Assembly: GCF_010183535.1 (NCBI RefSeq) | Contig: NC_071333.1 | Coordinates: forward strand, 8,616,587 to 8,680,586 | Origin: Caenorhabditis remanei | Lineage: Eukaryota > Nematoda > Chromadorea > Rhabditida > Rhabditidae | Direction of reading: 5' to 3' | DNA: 64,000 nt | Part shown: in pieces, positions 34,573-45,880 of the stretch | How the letters are laid out: the number at the start of each line of letters is the position of its first letter | How positions within the stretch are numbered: the stretch's first letter is position 1 | The notes under the pieces: model-generated | What the model was told of the DNA's origin: nothing | Database searches by the model: none | The model's input: the letters and a program-made list of their open reading frames with translations, nothing else | Made by a program: the position numbers and the translations under genes

Positions 34573-34725
34573 ATGTGCATTATTTTTTGGAGAGAGACGC
34601 AATGTCGCATATGTTTGGACTGTTTTCTCGCAGTCTTCTGAGTTCCTGTCTTTTTCTGAACATTTTATTTGAGTTTCTTTGTTTTTCTTAATTTTATCCT
34701 ATAAAATTGAATAATTTTAGGTTAA
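34573..34725. promoter_or_regulatory. Putative divergent promoter between the 161-aa gene and the CUT-homeodomain gene
   Basis: Only about 150 bases separate the two opposed starts. AATAATTTTAG ends at 34720, five bases before the plus-strand ATG, and looks like a trans-splice acceptor, so the true transcription start of the homeodomain gene may lie further left. A shared control region is inferred from spacing only. Confidence 0.4.
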
Positions 34726-35988
34726 ATGTTTGAAGAAGATTATTCTAGCGATATTCTGCAAGCGTTAACCAATGAATTTGTCAAAGATCTTCCTTCTGAC
34801 TTTTTGCAAAAACTAGAAAACATTGATCACATTGATATTTCAACTGCATTGAACGAAGTTGATTCATCCGAATTTCACAGTCACTCAATTGATTCTTCAA
34901 CTCGTCCTGCTGGAGCAACGGATCTTTATGCTCTCAGTGAATCCGAAGCATATCAAGTCTCATCAAGATCTGATGTGCACACAATTCCTCAGGAGTTGCC
35001 GATAACTGAAAGATACAACAAAGAATGTCACTGTTTTGACTGCCAAAATGCTTTTGCTCAGTTTAATGTGAAAATTCCAGCAATTCCATGTCTTCCATCT
35101 GCAGTTACAGATAATCGCACTTTCATTCCATCAGTGAGTCTATTCTCAAAAGAAGTACCATACATTATCTGTTTTCAGACACAAAATAGATGGAATACTA
35201 CATTTGAATTTTCTACCTTTAACAGATCTCCAATACTTGCAGTACCAAATAATTTGAAACTGAATACGAAATGTGAGTATATAAATTCAAAATTTTGTGA
35301 AAAAAACGAACTAAGTTGCCAACACACATTCAAACACTATAAAAAATAGTTAGCATAATTTGTTAACCGTTTCAGACAACAATTTCAAACCCGAAGATTT
35401 CTCTGCTCATCCCCAAACCCTCAAAGAAGCGACCAAAATGTTGACAGCTGAAATTCCAGAAGGAGTCAAAGTTAACACCGAATATATATCGAAAACTATG
35501 AGAGAGTGGCTTTGGGTGTCAAAGATATCTAAAGATACATTTATAACCAACATTTTGGAATGCAATTCAACCACTTACACACGATACCTACACTTGCCAC
35601 CATCTTTTGAAGAAATGGATAAATTCAGTTACCAACGAGAACTTTATCGAGTGTTGTACAATTGGATATCGTTTCCAGAAGAAGTGAAACATCAAATAAT
35701 TAAACTGAAAATTCTTGACCAAAGGTGAGATCATCCAACTACGCATCAAACTATTTTAATGCTTTCAGAGAAAAACGAGCATATCAGATACTGAATTACT
35801 CTAAACTCGCCGGAGCTCAAAAGACTGATCTGTTGAAAATCTTTAAAGAACGTTGTAAAAAAAGAATACCAAATTTTGAGGAAACGTTCCGCATCTCGAA
35901 AAAATTGAATGCATCATATAAAGATGTCCTTTTGTTTTTCAAAAGCGAACGTGCCAAAATAACAAGGAAACGATCGCGACAAAAATAA
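34726..35988 (+). CDS. Divergent ONECUT-type CUT-homeodomain protein (356 aa) with degenerate DNA-recognition helix
   Basis: Four exons: 34726-35133, 35179-35272, 35376-35724 and 35769-35988. Residues 1-190 are acidic, Ser-rich and without known domains (a CHCFDCQ-like Cys cluster lies near 100). Residues about 190-270 resemble a CUT domain: VNTEYISKTMREWL.. (compare INTKEVAQRITTEL), KISKDTFITNILECNSTTYT (compare SIPQAIFAQRVLCRSQGTLS) and FSYQRELYRVLYNWI (compare ..RETFRRMWKWL). Residues about 290-350 resemble a homeodomain: LLKIFKERCKKR.. then DVLLFFKSERAKITRKR. Phe at position 48 is the ONECUT hallmark (FFMNARRR), but Met50 is Lys and the nearly invariant Asn51 is Ser, and helix 1 to 2 has about three extra residues. 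Nuclear DNA binding is plausible but probably altered. It could be a diverged copy of the X-linked ceh-21/ceh-39/ceh-41 group. Confidence 0.72.
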
Positions 35989-36688
35989 ATATTTTCCTGT
36001 AAATACCATTTTATTAATCGTTTATTTCTTATGTACATAATTTTCTGAATACTTTCCATATTAAAATACTTCTGCATATATATTGCTATGATCTAGAAAA
36101 AAACTTGACCTCTGCTTATTAATACTGGCATTCTTGTTGATTCTCATGTGTTGCACCCAATTGTTTTATTCTATAATGAGCGTGTCGGAAAAATGTGGGT
36201 AAGAAAGAAAATGTTGATAATTATGAGAAACGGCGAAAGAATAGAAGTTGAAAAATACAGAAAGATGGAATATACAGAAGCTACAGATGTGGCATCCCAG
36301 AAATACACATTGAAAATACAACTTGATGGAAAGCATCAAAAACATTATTAAATCCCTTGCATTGTACGAACATGAAAAATGATCAGCCTTGGAGGAGGAG
36401 CTCAGAAGAAAAGACGAGAGCGAGTGTCGTTCCAGTCGAAGAATGATTGTGGACGTGGTTGGTAGGTGTACTGTAATAAAAGAATTTAGGTTTACAATGA
36501 TAAAACCAAATAATTGGTTTTCTTTCCAAAAAATCTTGAAAAGGCGTATAGAACTCAAACGGAGCGCCCAAAAACTTCAAAATCTGAGAAATCCGATTTT
36601 ACTAATGAAAACCAAGTTTTGAAACTATCGCGTAGTTTTTTTTGTAATGATTTCTTTTTTGTCTGTTTCTAGTTATACAACCACAAAA
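35989..36688. other. Convergent spacer between the CUT-homeodomain gene and the BTB-like gene
   Basis: Contains 3' UTRs of both genes. Open frames on both strands at 36148-36622 overlap and lack support. No repeat is seen. Confidence 0.45.
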
Positions 36689-37763
36689 TCAACATACTGG
36701 TCTGAAGTGGATGATTCTCTCTGTGATGAAGACGCGGATACTGTTATCTGGAACAGCTGCTACTGCCTTGTCCACAACAGACACATCACTGAGACGAGCA
36801 ATCTTCTTGAAAATCGGATCGATATCAACAGTACTGTAAATATATTCCTTCTGTTCCATTGAACAGTGTTTTATTGTCACTAACGCGTACGCCTGCGAAT
36901 GAAGCAGGTAAGCAAGATCGATCAGCGACTCAGTGTCGTACGGCTCATTCTTGAAGTCATCTGATAACAAACTGAACGTTTACAGAATTACAACTGGAAT
37001 ATCTTACCGCTTTTCAAGTATTTCTTGATTTCTTGCTTAACCCATGGAAACATAAGGCGATCCGAGAAGTAGACGAGCGGAGAGATGTTGTACCCTGAGA
37101 GACATTTTTTACTTTTCTTTTTGATCTGTGCACTTTCCGATAACAGCCAAAACCGGAAAAATGCTTCCACATAAACTAGAGAACGGTGTAAACTTACGAT
37201 TGATAGTGCGGTCGAACTCAAATCCTTCCGGGCACACGTATGACAGAAACGTGACAAGTTCTTCGGTGAAGACGTCGTCAAAATTCACCCTCTCCGATAA
37301 GTTCTCGCTGTATGATCCGGTACGGAGGCTGAAAAAAATAGTGAATTTTGTAATGAGAAATTTACGAATTTGAATGTTTGGCTCATTTTTTCTAAGATTG
37401 GTGGTTTCTGAAGTACATTTGGATCCTTACACGGAATTTCTCTAACAAATTACATATAGATTTTAAAAAATCAAGGAAAAGTACATCCGCCAAGACAGTA
37501 ATTCTGTAACTTTTTCGGTTACAAAAGACATTTTCATAGTTTTTTTGAGCCAGGAGTGAAACATTGTATTTTTTAAAACCTGGAATATACTAGAACACTT
37601 ACACATGGAAATATTCCGATAGTTCGGCCAAATAGTTGAGGTTGACATAGAGAGCATCCGATTGTGTGTTGATTTGGAATCTTCGAAGTACAGTCGCTGT
37701 TCTGAACAGATTGATTTTCCCTTGAAGAGCATCTGGAATCGGTTGGTGTTGGACGGCCGTCAT
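36689..37763 (-). CDS. Compact BTB/POZ-like protein (216 aa)
   Basis: Four exons: 37763-37603, 37328-37198, 37094-37008 and 36960-36689, joined in frame. The order VNLNYLAELSEYFHVLRTGSY, VNFDDVFTEELVTFLSYVCPEG, YNISPLVYFSDRLMFPWVKQEIKKYLKS and ESLIDLAYLLHSQAY follows the core of nematode BTB domains (surface strand, then the alpha-helical hairpin with ADR.. and ..EKYL). There is no MATH domain, Kelch repeat or zinc finger, so it is nearly a bare BTB. Such proteins usually dimerise or act as Cullin-3 substrate adaptors. The BTB N-terminal part is short and some core positions differ, so homology is likely but remote. TTTTCAG ends just before AGACGA-ATG, suiting trans-splicing. A phase-compatible exon (MLGFLWVHGLH, about 39399-39431) might add an alternative start. 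Confidence 0.62.
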
Positions 37764-40653
37764 TCGTCTCTGAAAATTGTTTTGGTTACGGCTTTTTTGA
37801 ACTGAGAAGTTAAAACAATAACTTTGTCGAAAAGACTAGGGTTTTGTCACGGCGTATAAATTGTTCTATTAAACAGAGTGCAAGTTGTATATGCTCAATA
37901 AAATTTTATGAAGAAAACTTTTAAAAACTTTAGAACCATCCATTTTTTTGAAGAAAAAAGCAGTAGTGAATCCATCGGCAGATCAACAATAAATCAGGAG
38001 TGACGTGGTTCAAAATACTATAGAGAAACAATATTTTTCTCAGAATAATTTATTGTTCTTAACCTTCTATGAGCAAAGGAGAAAGAATAAAATAAAGGCT
38101 TTGGCCCCTACTTATGCCTAAAATGCATTCATGTCTACACAATGGGGGATCGATACGGGGACTGGCGCTCTCAAGAAAAATGGGCCTTCCAAAAAAAGAT
38201 GAAAAAATAGATTTTATTAAGTAGATGACGTTCTCTATTTCATCTATACTAGCTAGTTTGAGATGAGATGAATTGAGACAGCAGTTCAAACAGCATCAAA
38301 TCAATGGTTTTCAAAAAACCGGAGAACCTCAAAGTGTAAAAGCAGTTGACACCACAGATAATCTTCCGGGGTAGAAAAAACACACACTCATCAGGTCACA
38401 TGAAAATATTGTCTCTATTTTTGTGGTGAGAACAATAAATCTAGATGACAATCAATTGTGTTTGTGACTATGATAAGAGAAGGAGACAATGGACCAAAAA
38501 CAAAACAATGCGGCAAGTTCGAAGTTCAAACGGGGCTACTACGCTTCTTTTAATAATTATACACGAATCATACAAGAAGACATTTTGAAAAATATGTTTA
38601 TAGTAAACACAGTTATATTTTGATCATTTTGTTTTGATCTCATGCACTGAAATTCTTTTCTGTTATATACCCTTATCGCGACTACCAATTTGTGGCGTTT
38701 CGCCGCCAATTCTTCACGCGCTCGTACACGCAGACTGTTAGAGCGAAAACAGTGGAGAAATATGCTGCAACATCTTCAACCACTCTCCATTTCTGATTTA
38801 TAGTTTTTCTCGGGAGAGTCTAGCAACCCAGGTGGTCAGAAAACGAGTGAAAATGTTCAGAAAAGAACAGGAACTAGGTATCAGTTATTACCACCTACGA
38901 CTTTTTCTTAAAAGATGATATTTTCCTTCACTCAAAAAGTGATAGCGCTTTGACACTAACAAACAATATGACGGATGATAGAACAATGAACAACAGATGG
39001 CTGGGTGCGACACAAAACAGCTGAGCGAATCATTACAGTCAATTTGAATTGAATCTTCCCGCCCGAAGAACAAGAAAACTAGATTTTGTCGAGGTTTGAG
39101 AGAAGAGTGAAAGACCTTACATCTTTTGATAAAAACCAGATAAGTGACACAGTAAGCTAGACCAACATTTGAGTAAATAATGAAAAGTCGACGGAGGAAA
39201 AAATGACTAGTTCGAAAGTTGGTGGAAAAGGTTGGAACGAACACAAAAGAGCACGGATGAGTAGCGAGCAAACAATTGGTTTTGTTTATTGGTCATAGAA
39301 AAAGCAGCTGATAAAAAAGGTGAGTTTTTCAAAGATCCTAGATACAAAGCGGAAAAATTTCTATGCTGTAATACTTCTGAAAGACTGTCGAGACTTACAT
39401 GTAATCCATGAACCCATAGAAATCCAAGCATGTTGTTAGCTGTTGAATATACGACCTACCGGAACGAAAGAGAGAACGATAACTGAACACAACACAAAAC
39501 AACTAAACGTTTTTTAGAGCCACGTCAGCTGTTGTTGTAGATAAATTTGCATTTTTCACAATGCATGGAAAGGGAAAAAACCAACCAAAAAACTTTCATA
39601 TACTTTACCCTTTTTGACATTCTTATCTAAAAAGCAGTGACCCTTCAACTAAAAGAACTAGTTCGCGAGGTAAACATTCTGCACTACAGGCAAGACAATG
39701 GAACAAATTGAAATGTTGAAATAAACTGGTAACTGGCGGCGTTATGAGAAAAAATGCAGATTTAAAAAGACAAATGACTGGGAAAACAAACTTTACCTGT
39801 GGAGGACAATGTTAAGATATGGGAGAGAGAAGAAACGCAGGGTGCAAAAGAGAGAGAGAGAATTATAGTGGTCCATATGCGCGCGCCTGCGCACTCAATA
39901 CTTGTTTACCTCAAAAACGTCTTGGAGGAGAAGACGAATATTTAGTGCGCAAAACAGACCTTTGTTTTATTGATGTCTTGCATGTACATTAAAAAGTGCT
40001 AATGAGAAATAACCAAGCATTTCGTTACTGAAATTTTTAAACTGTTATTGGAAGGTTTCTTCATAACGTGAAACACAACCAAAACTCTTTGAGTATAATC
40101 TGCGTAGTTGAAGTCGTGTGAGCTAGACATAACTTTGATAAAAAACTCGGAAATTTTTTTTCAACGAATAACAACACTTGAAAGAAAATTCAAACTGATA
40201 AGAAAGAACAGCGTGATTGAGTGTTTGTTTCTAAAAGTACTAGATTCTGCCTAGCACCAACACTTTTATACTTTTGACCTGAGAGGTAGTTTTCCATTTT
40301 TCATCAGCCTTAGAAATTTCTGAGCAAGCAAGTAAAATGATCTCGGAAGCAGCTTGTTAGAAATGTCATCATATCACGCAATGGGCTCATCCTGACTTTC
40401 AAAAAAATAAGAACTCACCTTTAGACAAAGATTCATGCTTGGAGAATAAGAGAATACAAATAAAAATATCTATGTTTTCCCGAAATTTTGATACTTATCA
40501 CTACAGAGAACTTATAACGAAAGTTTAGTGACCAGACCAATGTAATCAGAAAAACAGCAACAGCTGGTCCGGCTACTGAACATCAGAAAACAACCGATAG
40601 ACAACAAATGACACAGATGAACACATAATGATTGTTATTTGAAAAAAAGAGCT
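37764..40653. other. Intergenic region upstream of the BTB-like gene
   Basis: About 2.9 kb. A minus-strand stretch near 39399-39431 (MLGFLWVHGLH followed by GTAAGT) and another with a hydrophobic frame near 39122-39203 (LFIIYSNVGLAYCVTYLVFI before a GTAAGG) look exon-like but cannot be joined confidently to a gene. Otherwise AT-rich, with an AG-dinucleotide run and CG-rich spot at 39848-39890, probably a promoter. Confidence 0.4.
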
Positions 40654-42079
40654 TCATTTTTTTTTCGACTTCCTTGCTTCTTCAAACTTCATCTCTTTAT
40701 GGCGCGCGTAGGTATACAAAAAGGACCCGAATAATATTATGATGTTGCTGAACCACCTGAAAGAATAAAATGTAAAAACTGCAGAAACTTTTAAGTTCAC
40801 CAGGAGAAAGGTTTTAGTTCCTGGTAGATGATGACCGCTAATAATGTTTGTGCAGCCGACTTTGCAGTTGCCGAAATATTGTGAGTAAGCGGTGAAGTAG
40901 CCTGAAAACTTGAAGAATTATCTGAGCAAATACAAGAGGTGTGATTACTTTTTGTTATAGATATAGCCTGAAACATTCAGATAATCTTAGGAACTGACCT
41001 CAATCTGCCACCCGGTAACATAGTTCATCGTGAAACCAAAAAGACCAGAAATGAAAAGCATTTGCCAGAATGTCCATCCGGGCGTATCGTTGATGACTCT
41101 TTTGACATCACCATTGAATAACATCAATGGGATAAAAAGAATAAGCGCGACCAGATTGTTGTACCATGTTAGTTTCCAAAGACAGTTTCCAACTTTCGGA
41201 AGTATTCTGAAAATAAAATCAATATTTCCGGGGTTCGCAATCTGCAGTTCTCATTTTTATGAATTTGTTCATCTGGAACTTTTCAGAAATGTCAGTCCGA
41301 TTCATCAAAACTAACGTTTTTGTAAAGATTGCGTTCAAAGCCACTGCCAACGACGCCAGTATTCCGTATATCACTCCATCCACTGACATTGAATTGCCAG
41401 CATCATTATTAGAACCAATAGCAAATCCAATAACTATTATCAAGCATGTGATGAGTACAAACTTTGACGGATTTGTCCCCAGAAGATGTTGTGATAAAAT
41501 CTAAAACAGAATTAAAGAACTCTGAGTATCCATTCCTAAATGATACCACATTGAACACTGTAGACATCGACCTTCCGATATAATAGAATGAAACTCCATT
41601 GTTTCTTAAACACAAGTTATTGAATGAGATCATTGCTACAAAAATGATTGATAGAGGAAGCACCTGAAACAATTTTGGGCTTTGCTTTCCTCCAATGAAA
41701 TAGAATCCTCCTTACAGATATACATGCTTTCAGATTAAAATTCAGTCTTGGGAAAGATGTAATTATCTTGGTTTTCCTTGACCCCCATTGCAGAAAAGAG
41801 CATACTATGACCGTGACCATACATTGACACCAAGTAATAAACAACGGCACATTCAGCTGTAAACGTTTATTGAAATACATCAGGCCTTTTTGGTACCAAC
41901 CCTTGCTCCTGTACCGGAGAGCAGATGCTTGTTCAGAAAAACCAAGCCGATCGAGCAAACCCTAAAAAAGTAGAATTGCAGCCGTATTCAGTACCATTCT
42001 CAAGCTCCCACCAATATGATGCAATTGAAGGCGCAATAGCCGTGTAGGCAGGCCACCTGCTTTTGGCTGCAGCCGACAT
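40654..42079 (-). CDS. Nucleotide-sugar transporter, GDP-fucose transporter (SLC35C1) type (327 aa)
   Basis: Eight exons: 42079-42012, 41961-41901, 41856-41716, 41663-41547, 41500-41316, 41206-40999, 40901-40801 and 40756-40654. The protein has about ten membrane spans and follows human SLC35C1 closely: [119 protein letters not shown] and [18 protein letters not shown]. The family exchanges GDP-fucose for GMP across Golgi membranes for fucosylation. The tail [16 protein letters not shown] is basic, as in Golgi/ER members. The first intron uses GTGGGA as donor, which is unusual but frame-correct. Substrate is inferred from similarity; C. elegans has another better-studied GDP-fucose transporter, so this may be a paralogue with different use. 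Confidence 0.88.
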
Positions 42080-43572
42080 AAACTCTCAAAAAATTACCGA
42101 AAAAACGACGAATGTTGTGAGAATGAGCAGGTGTGACCGGCGGCAGCTGTCTATATTATGAAATTCAGAGAGGAAAAGCGGAGATGGGAAAGTTCGTCTA
42201 GCTGAGAAAGGAAAACGATAAAAATTTCATAAATTGGGAAGGCTTGCACAGAGAAGAAAAGGTTGAGAACGTCTTGCTTCAACAAAGTAATAAATTGTGG
42301 TAATAAAGTTCCGAGAAAGGGTGTGATGCTTTCTAATTTTTTTCTCAAAGTTTTCACAAAAAATTGGTTTTGAAGGCTTATACAATTATAAAAAAATTTA
42401 AGAAAATAGTTGTAGTAATTCGCAACTTTTGCATTTCCAGAAAATCGGTCTGTCAGACGTCTAATCGAAACAGCATATATTAAAAATGCCAAGAAAAATC
42501 CTACATATAAGACATTATATGAGAAAAAAGAGAAAACACATCGAGCAGCTCAAGCGTTCTAATCTATACGCTGACGCGTTCTGACACTACATCTCTTATC
42601 TCATCAAGGAAAATCCCTACGTTTAAAAATGTCTATACATTCTTTTTCCAGTTATTTTGATTAGATTCACTTTGGAGAACATGATTGCAATTGAAACTTT
42701 AATTTTCAATTGTTTGTCTAATTTCCATGAAGTTTTAATGAAAAGATGTCACAAACTGAAATGTCCGTGTTGTTATCATTTCCCCCATTTCTTTTAACTT
42801 GAATTCAAAACTTCTATAATTGGTTTTCTGAAAAAGTTTTCCAACATTTTTTTTAGAGTTATCCACCTTCACGCATGTTTAACTTCAAGATTTATAGAAC
42901 AAAACAGTGAAAAACAGGACTGTTAAAACTGGGGGAGAGATGGAGTGATTGTGGGTAATTAGATGACAAGAAACAACTAACTAATAGAGGAAAACGGTTC
43001 AGGCAGAGAAAAAACAGTGAATTAGGGACACCCATGGAGTTCCTTTGGCTCAATGAGCATACAAGAATGAGGAAAGATCACCGTTATAAAAAATGAGGAA
43101 TAGATGTGCTTTGAGTGAGAGAGGGGGAGGAAAGGGGTCTGGAACAGTAAGTCTGAAAGGGAACGAAAGCTGGGATGAGATGGGGGGAGTCTTTGATAGA
43201 CAGTGGGGACAGTCAAAATGCGACAATAACTACAGAAAAAAGTGGAAAGATTTGGTTGTGATGTTATTATGGATTGCCTCGTATGAAAGGAGATAGGGAA
43301 AGTTTGAAAAAAAAAACATTGGGAAAAAATAGCATTGAAATGCAAACGCCATGGCTCAGAGAAAGTCAATTAGATGACGACATCTTCGAGGAGAAAATGT
43401 TGTTCATAATGACTTTTGATAAGGAGAGAGAGAGATCCATGGTGAATTGTATATCGATGCAAGAGAAAAGGACAGGAAACGGTGGATGGCTAAGTTCGGG
43501 AACAAGAAAACGATAGTGAGAGGGTTCGATCGGCAGGCAGAGACATCAGTTCATAACGAGAGATTCTTCGAA
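42080..43572. other. Intergenic region between dgn-1 3' end and the transporter gene
   Basis: No supported gene. A 113-residue minus-strand frame (42151-42492) directly upstream of the transporter start is Phe/Leu/Ile-rich and looks like AT-driven chance. The plus strand is purine-rich toward dgn-1. Confidence 0.45.
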
Positions 43573-45880
43573 TTAAGGAGGGATGAAAGGCGATTGAAGC
43601 TTCTGGTTAGAGGACGACGAGGCATGTCCAAGACGTGGAGAGTTGCTGGCGATTGGTGGCGGTGGCTTGTACAATGGGTTCTCGTGTTGCGATACCTGCA
43701 AAAAAGAGAGATGTTATCTTGTTCGGAACAGAAAGATGCTAGATTTGGCATTTGATGTCTAGTCTTTCTCATTTCTCACCTTGAGTGGTGGGCGTTCTTC
43801 TCGAGCCAACATTGGAGTTCCGGCGTGAGTAGGGTCATTCTCCTCGACCTCATCTGGAAAGACAACGGGGAGTCCCTTGGAGACGTATTCGGTGCTGGTA
43901 GACTTCTTCTTTCCGTTTTTCTTGATGCAAGCGCAGTAGATGATGATGGCGACAGCGATGACGAGAAGAAGGAACAAGAGGATGCAGATGAGCATGAGTT
44001 GGGAATCAGCTTCTTGCATTGATTGGATGGTTGGAGCAGTAGTGCTGATCTCGACGGTCTCGTCGCAGTTTCCGTGGCGGATCATGGTGGCACGTCGGAC
44101 ATAGAACTGGTTGCCCATAGTCTTGACAAATTCGGTCTTGGTTCTCATCTTCTGCTTCATGATCATTTTGGAGGCCATAGCATCAACTGCATCTTCATCA
44201 CAGACCTTGTATGGAATGGTGTTGTTGCTGAAAGCCACCATAGTCTTGTTGTTCTTGGATCCGATCTCTTGGATAGTGAAACTATGGACTGGAGACTTGA
44301 GAGATCTAGCGAGGGCTCGCATGAGCAAGTTTCTCTTTGATGGGTTTGTAGCCATCTGCTGAGGAGTTGGCATATCCATCTCAAGCTCGACGCGGTGATT
44401 GGTTGGAAGAGCTGGCTTCACGTTGACTTGGAATGGAGCAGAAGCAAGCTGTCCGGCTTTATCACGAGCTTCAAGACGGTAGTTGAATTCTCCGGTACGC
44501 ATTGGAATTCCGATAAGTCCCTTGTTCGACTCATTGATCATCCAGACTTCAGCGTTATCGAGTGCCAACACCGACAGTTTCATCTTGAAAGTGTCTCCGT
44601 CTTCGGCATCCTTGAAGGTCTCAGCTGGTACACGGAGCTCGCACATTTCACCTCTGAAAACTTACGAACATTAATACCGAGTGAGCTGTCAAGAAAGGGA
44701 AGTTGAGGTCAGGCTCCGAGTTTCTTTTAATTCAGTCCTACAATATCTTACCTGGTGCAAACGAAAGATGGGAGTCTGTTGAGAAGGATTGGCTTGTTGT
44801 CGGCAATCTTTCTGGTGGTACGGACGACTTCAGTGGTTGTCTTGATGTATGCTTGAGTAGTGGTCTCCTCGAGTGGCTCCGGTGTTGGCTGCGGGGCAAC
44901 TCCTGGCTTGAAGAATCCCTTGGCAAGCTTGATCGAGTCGTAGTCAACATCCTCGCGATCAACGAAATCATCCATGTAGGTCAGTGCATCATCGAAGTCC
45001 TCGCAGGCAACCTTCCAGATAGCCATGTACTGTCCACTGACGGCATCTTGACTGATCTCCTCCAAGTTACGGTTGATCAAACTGAAGTTGTAGGAGTAGA
45101 CGCGAACGGTTTTGACTTCTGGGTCCAACTCCAATTCATTCATGGCAAGGGCAGTCTCAATTCTGTTGGCGAGCTGTAAAGTGGTCATTGGTCTAGCTGA
45201 ACTAGTTCTCCGATATTCTTACGGTAGCATTCTGCTCATGGTAGGTTTCCATCCAGAAGGTGTTGTTGACGGTTCCACATGGGCTGATGACTTCTTCCTC
45301 GACATTAAGGTACAGGTAAACGGGCTTGCGTCCTCTGGATGTGATCTATAAACCCACATGTTACACAAGAGTGCCTCCTACACATCTCACGCGCTCTGAG
45401 GACCACATTTTTCTCATTTATCAATCTATCGCGACTCAAAAACAACTGGTGCGTGATAATATAATATTTGCAGCGCCAAGAAGTTTCTTTATTTTTTTCT
45501 CTTCAAAAGTGCTCGCTTTGTTCTTTTAGCTGACGCATGGGTACCATATACCGTTCTATCAAAAGCATACAAGAACTTCTGCCTGGACTTCTACACTGCT
45601 TCTCAGTCTCCAAAACTCTCCCACTATCTCTCCATCTCATCTAACTCCTTTCAATTCGACTTACCACAACAGTGTGTCTGCCAACATCGTTCTCGGTCGG
45701 GATTCCAGTGAGAATTTGGTCGCGGATCATGAGCCAGGAAGGAAGTGGACGGTTGTTTTTTCCAGAAGCGACGGTGAAGTTGTCTCCAAGATTGTGTTCG
45801 AATAGCTCTCCAATGAATACACGGGTGTCGGTGAAGGCTGTGGTCACCAGCAACGCTAACGCTAAGAACGGGAGTCGCAT
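43573..45880 (-). CDS. dgn-1: Dystroglycan (dystrophin-associated adhesion receptor)
   Basis: Five exons: 45880-45665, 45345-45223, 45173-44752, 44653-43780 and 43695-43573, giving 585 residues. The signal peptide MRLPFLALALLVTTAF is followed by a cadherin-like region (FIGELFEHNLGDNF.., LTGIPTENDVGRHTV), a Thr/Pro/Glu-rich linker, a second cadherin-like region (FKDAEDGDTFKMKL.., GLIGIPMRTGEFNYRL) and a SEA-like juxtamembrane part. The membrane span is LMLICILLFLLLVIAVAIII. The cytoplasmic part keeps the beta-dystroglycan motif YVSKGLPVVFPDEVEEND (human FIKKGVPIIFADELDD). The tail has NPLYKPPPPIAS and ends SPFIPP, so the strict PPPY dystrophin-binding motif is not present. Basement-membrane binding in epithelia, gonad and neurons is known for DGN-1. 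CTTTTCAG ends 9 bases before the ATG. Gene T21B6.1 is recalled. Confidence 0.95.

Noticed and set aside
38888..39271. 127-codon minus-strand frame with a hydrophobic middle
   Set aside because: Splice sites allow two different readings and neither gives a convincing complete gene; kept only as a note in the intergenic entry.
42151..42492. 113-codon minus-strand frame upstream of the GDP-fucose-transporter-like gene
   Set aside because: Rich in F, L, I and N as expected by chance in AT-rich DNA; no in-frame splice to the transporter start, which already has a good Met.
43759..45179. Plus-strand open frames lying over dgn-1
   Set aside because: They are antisense shadows of the dgn-1 exons, with no independent support.
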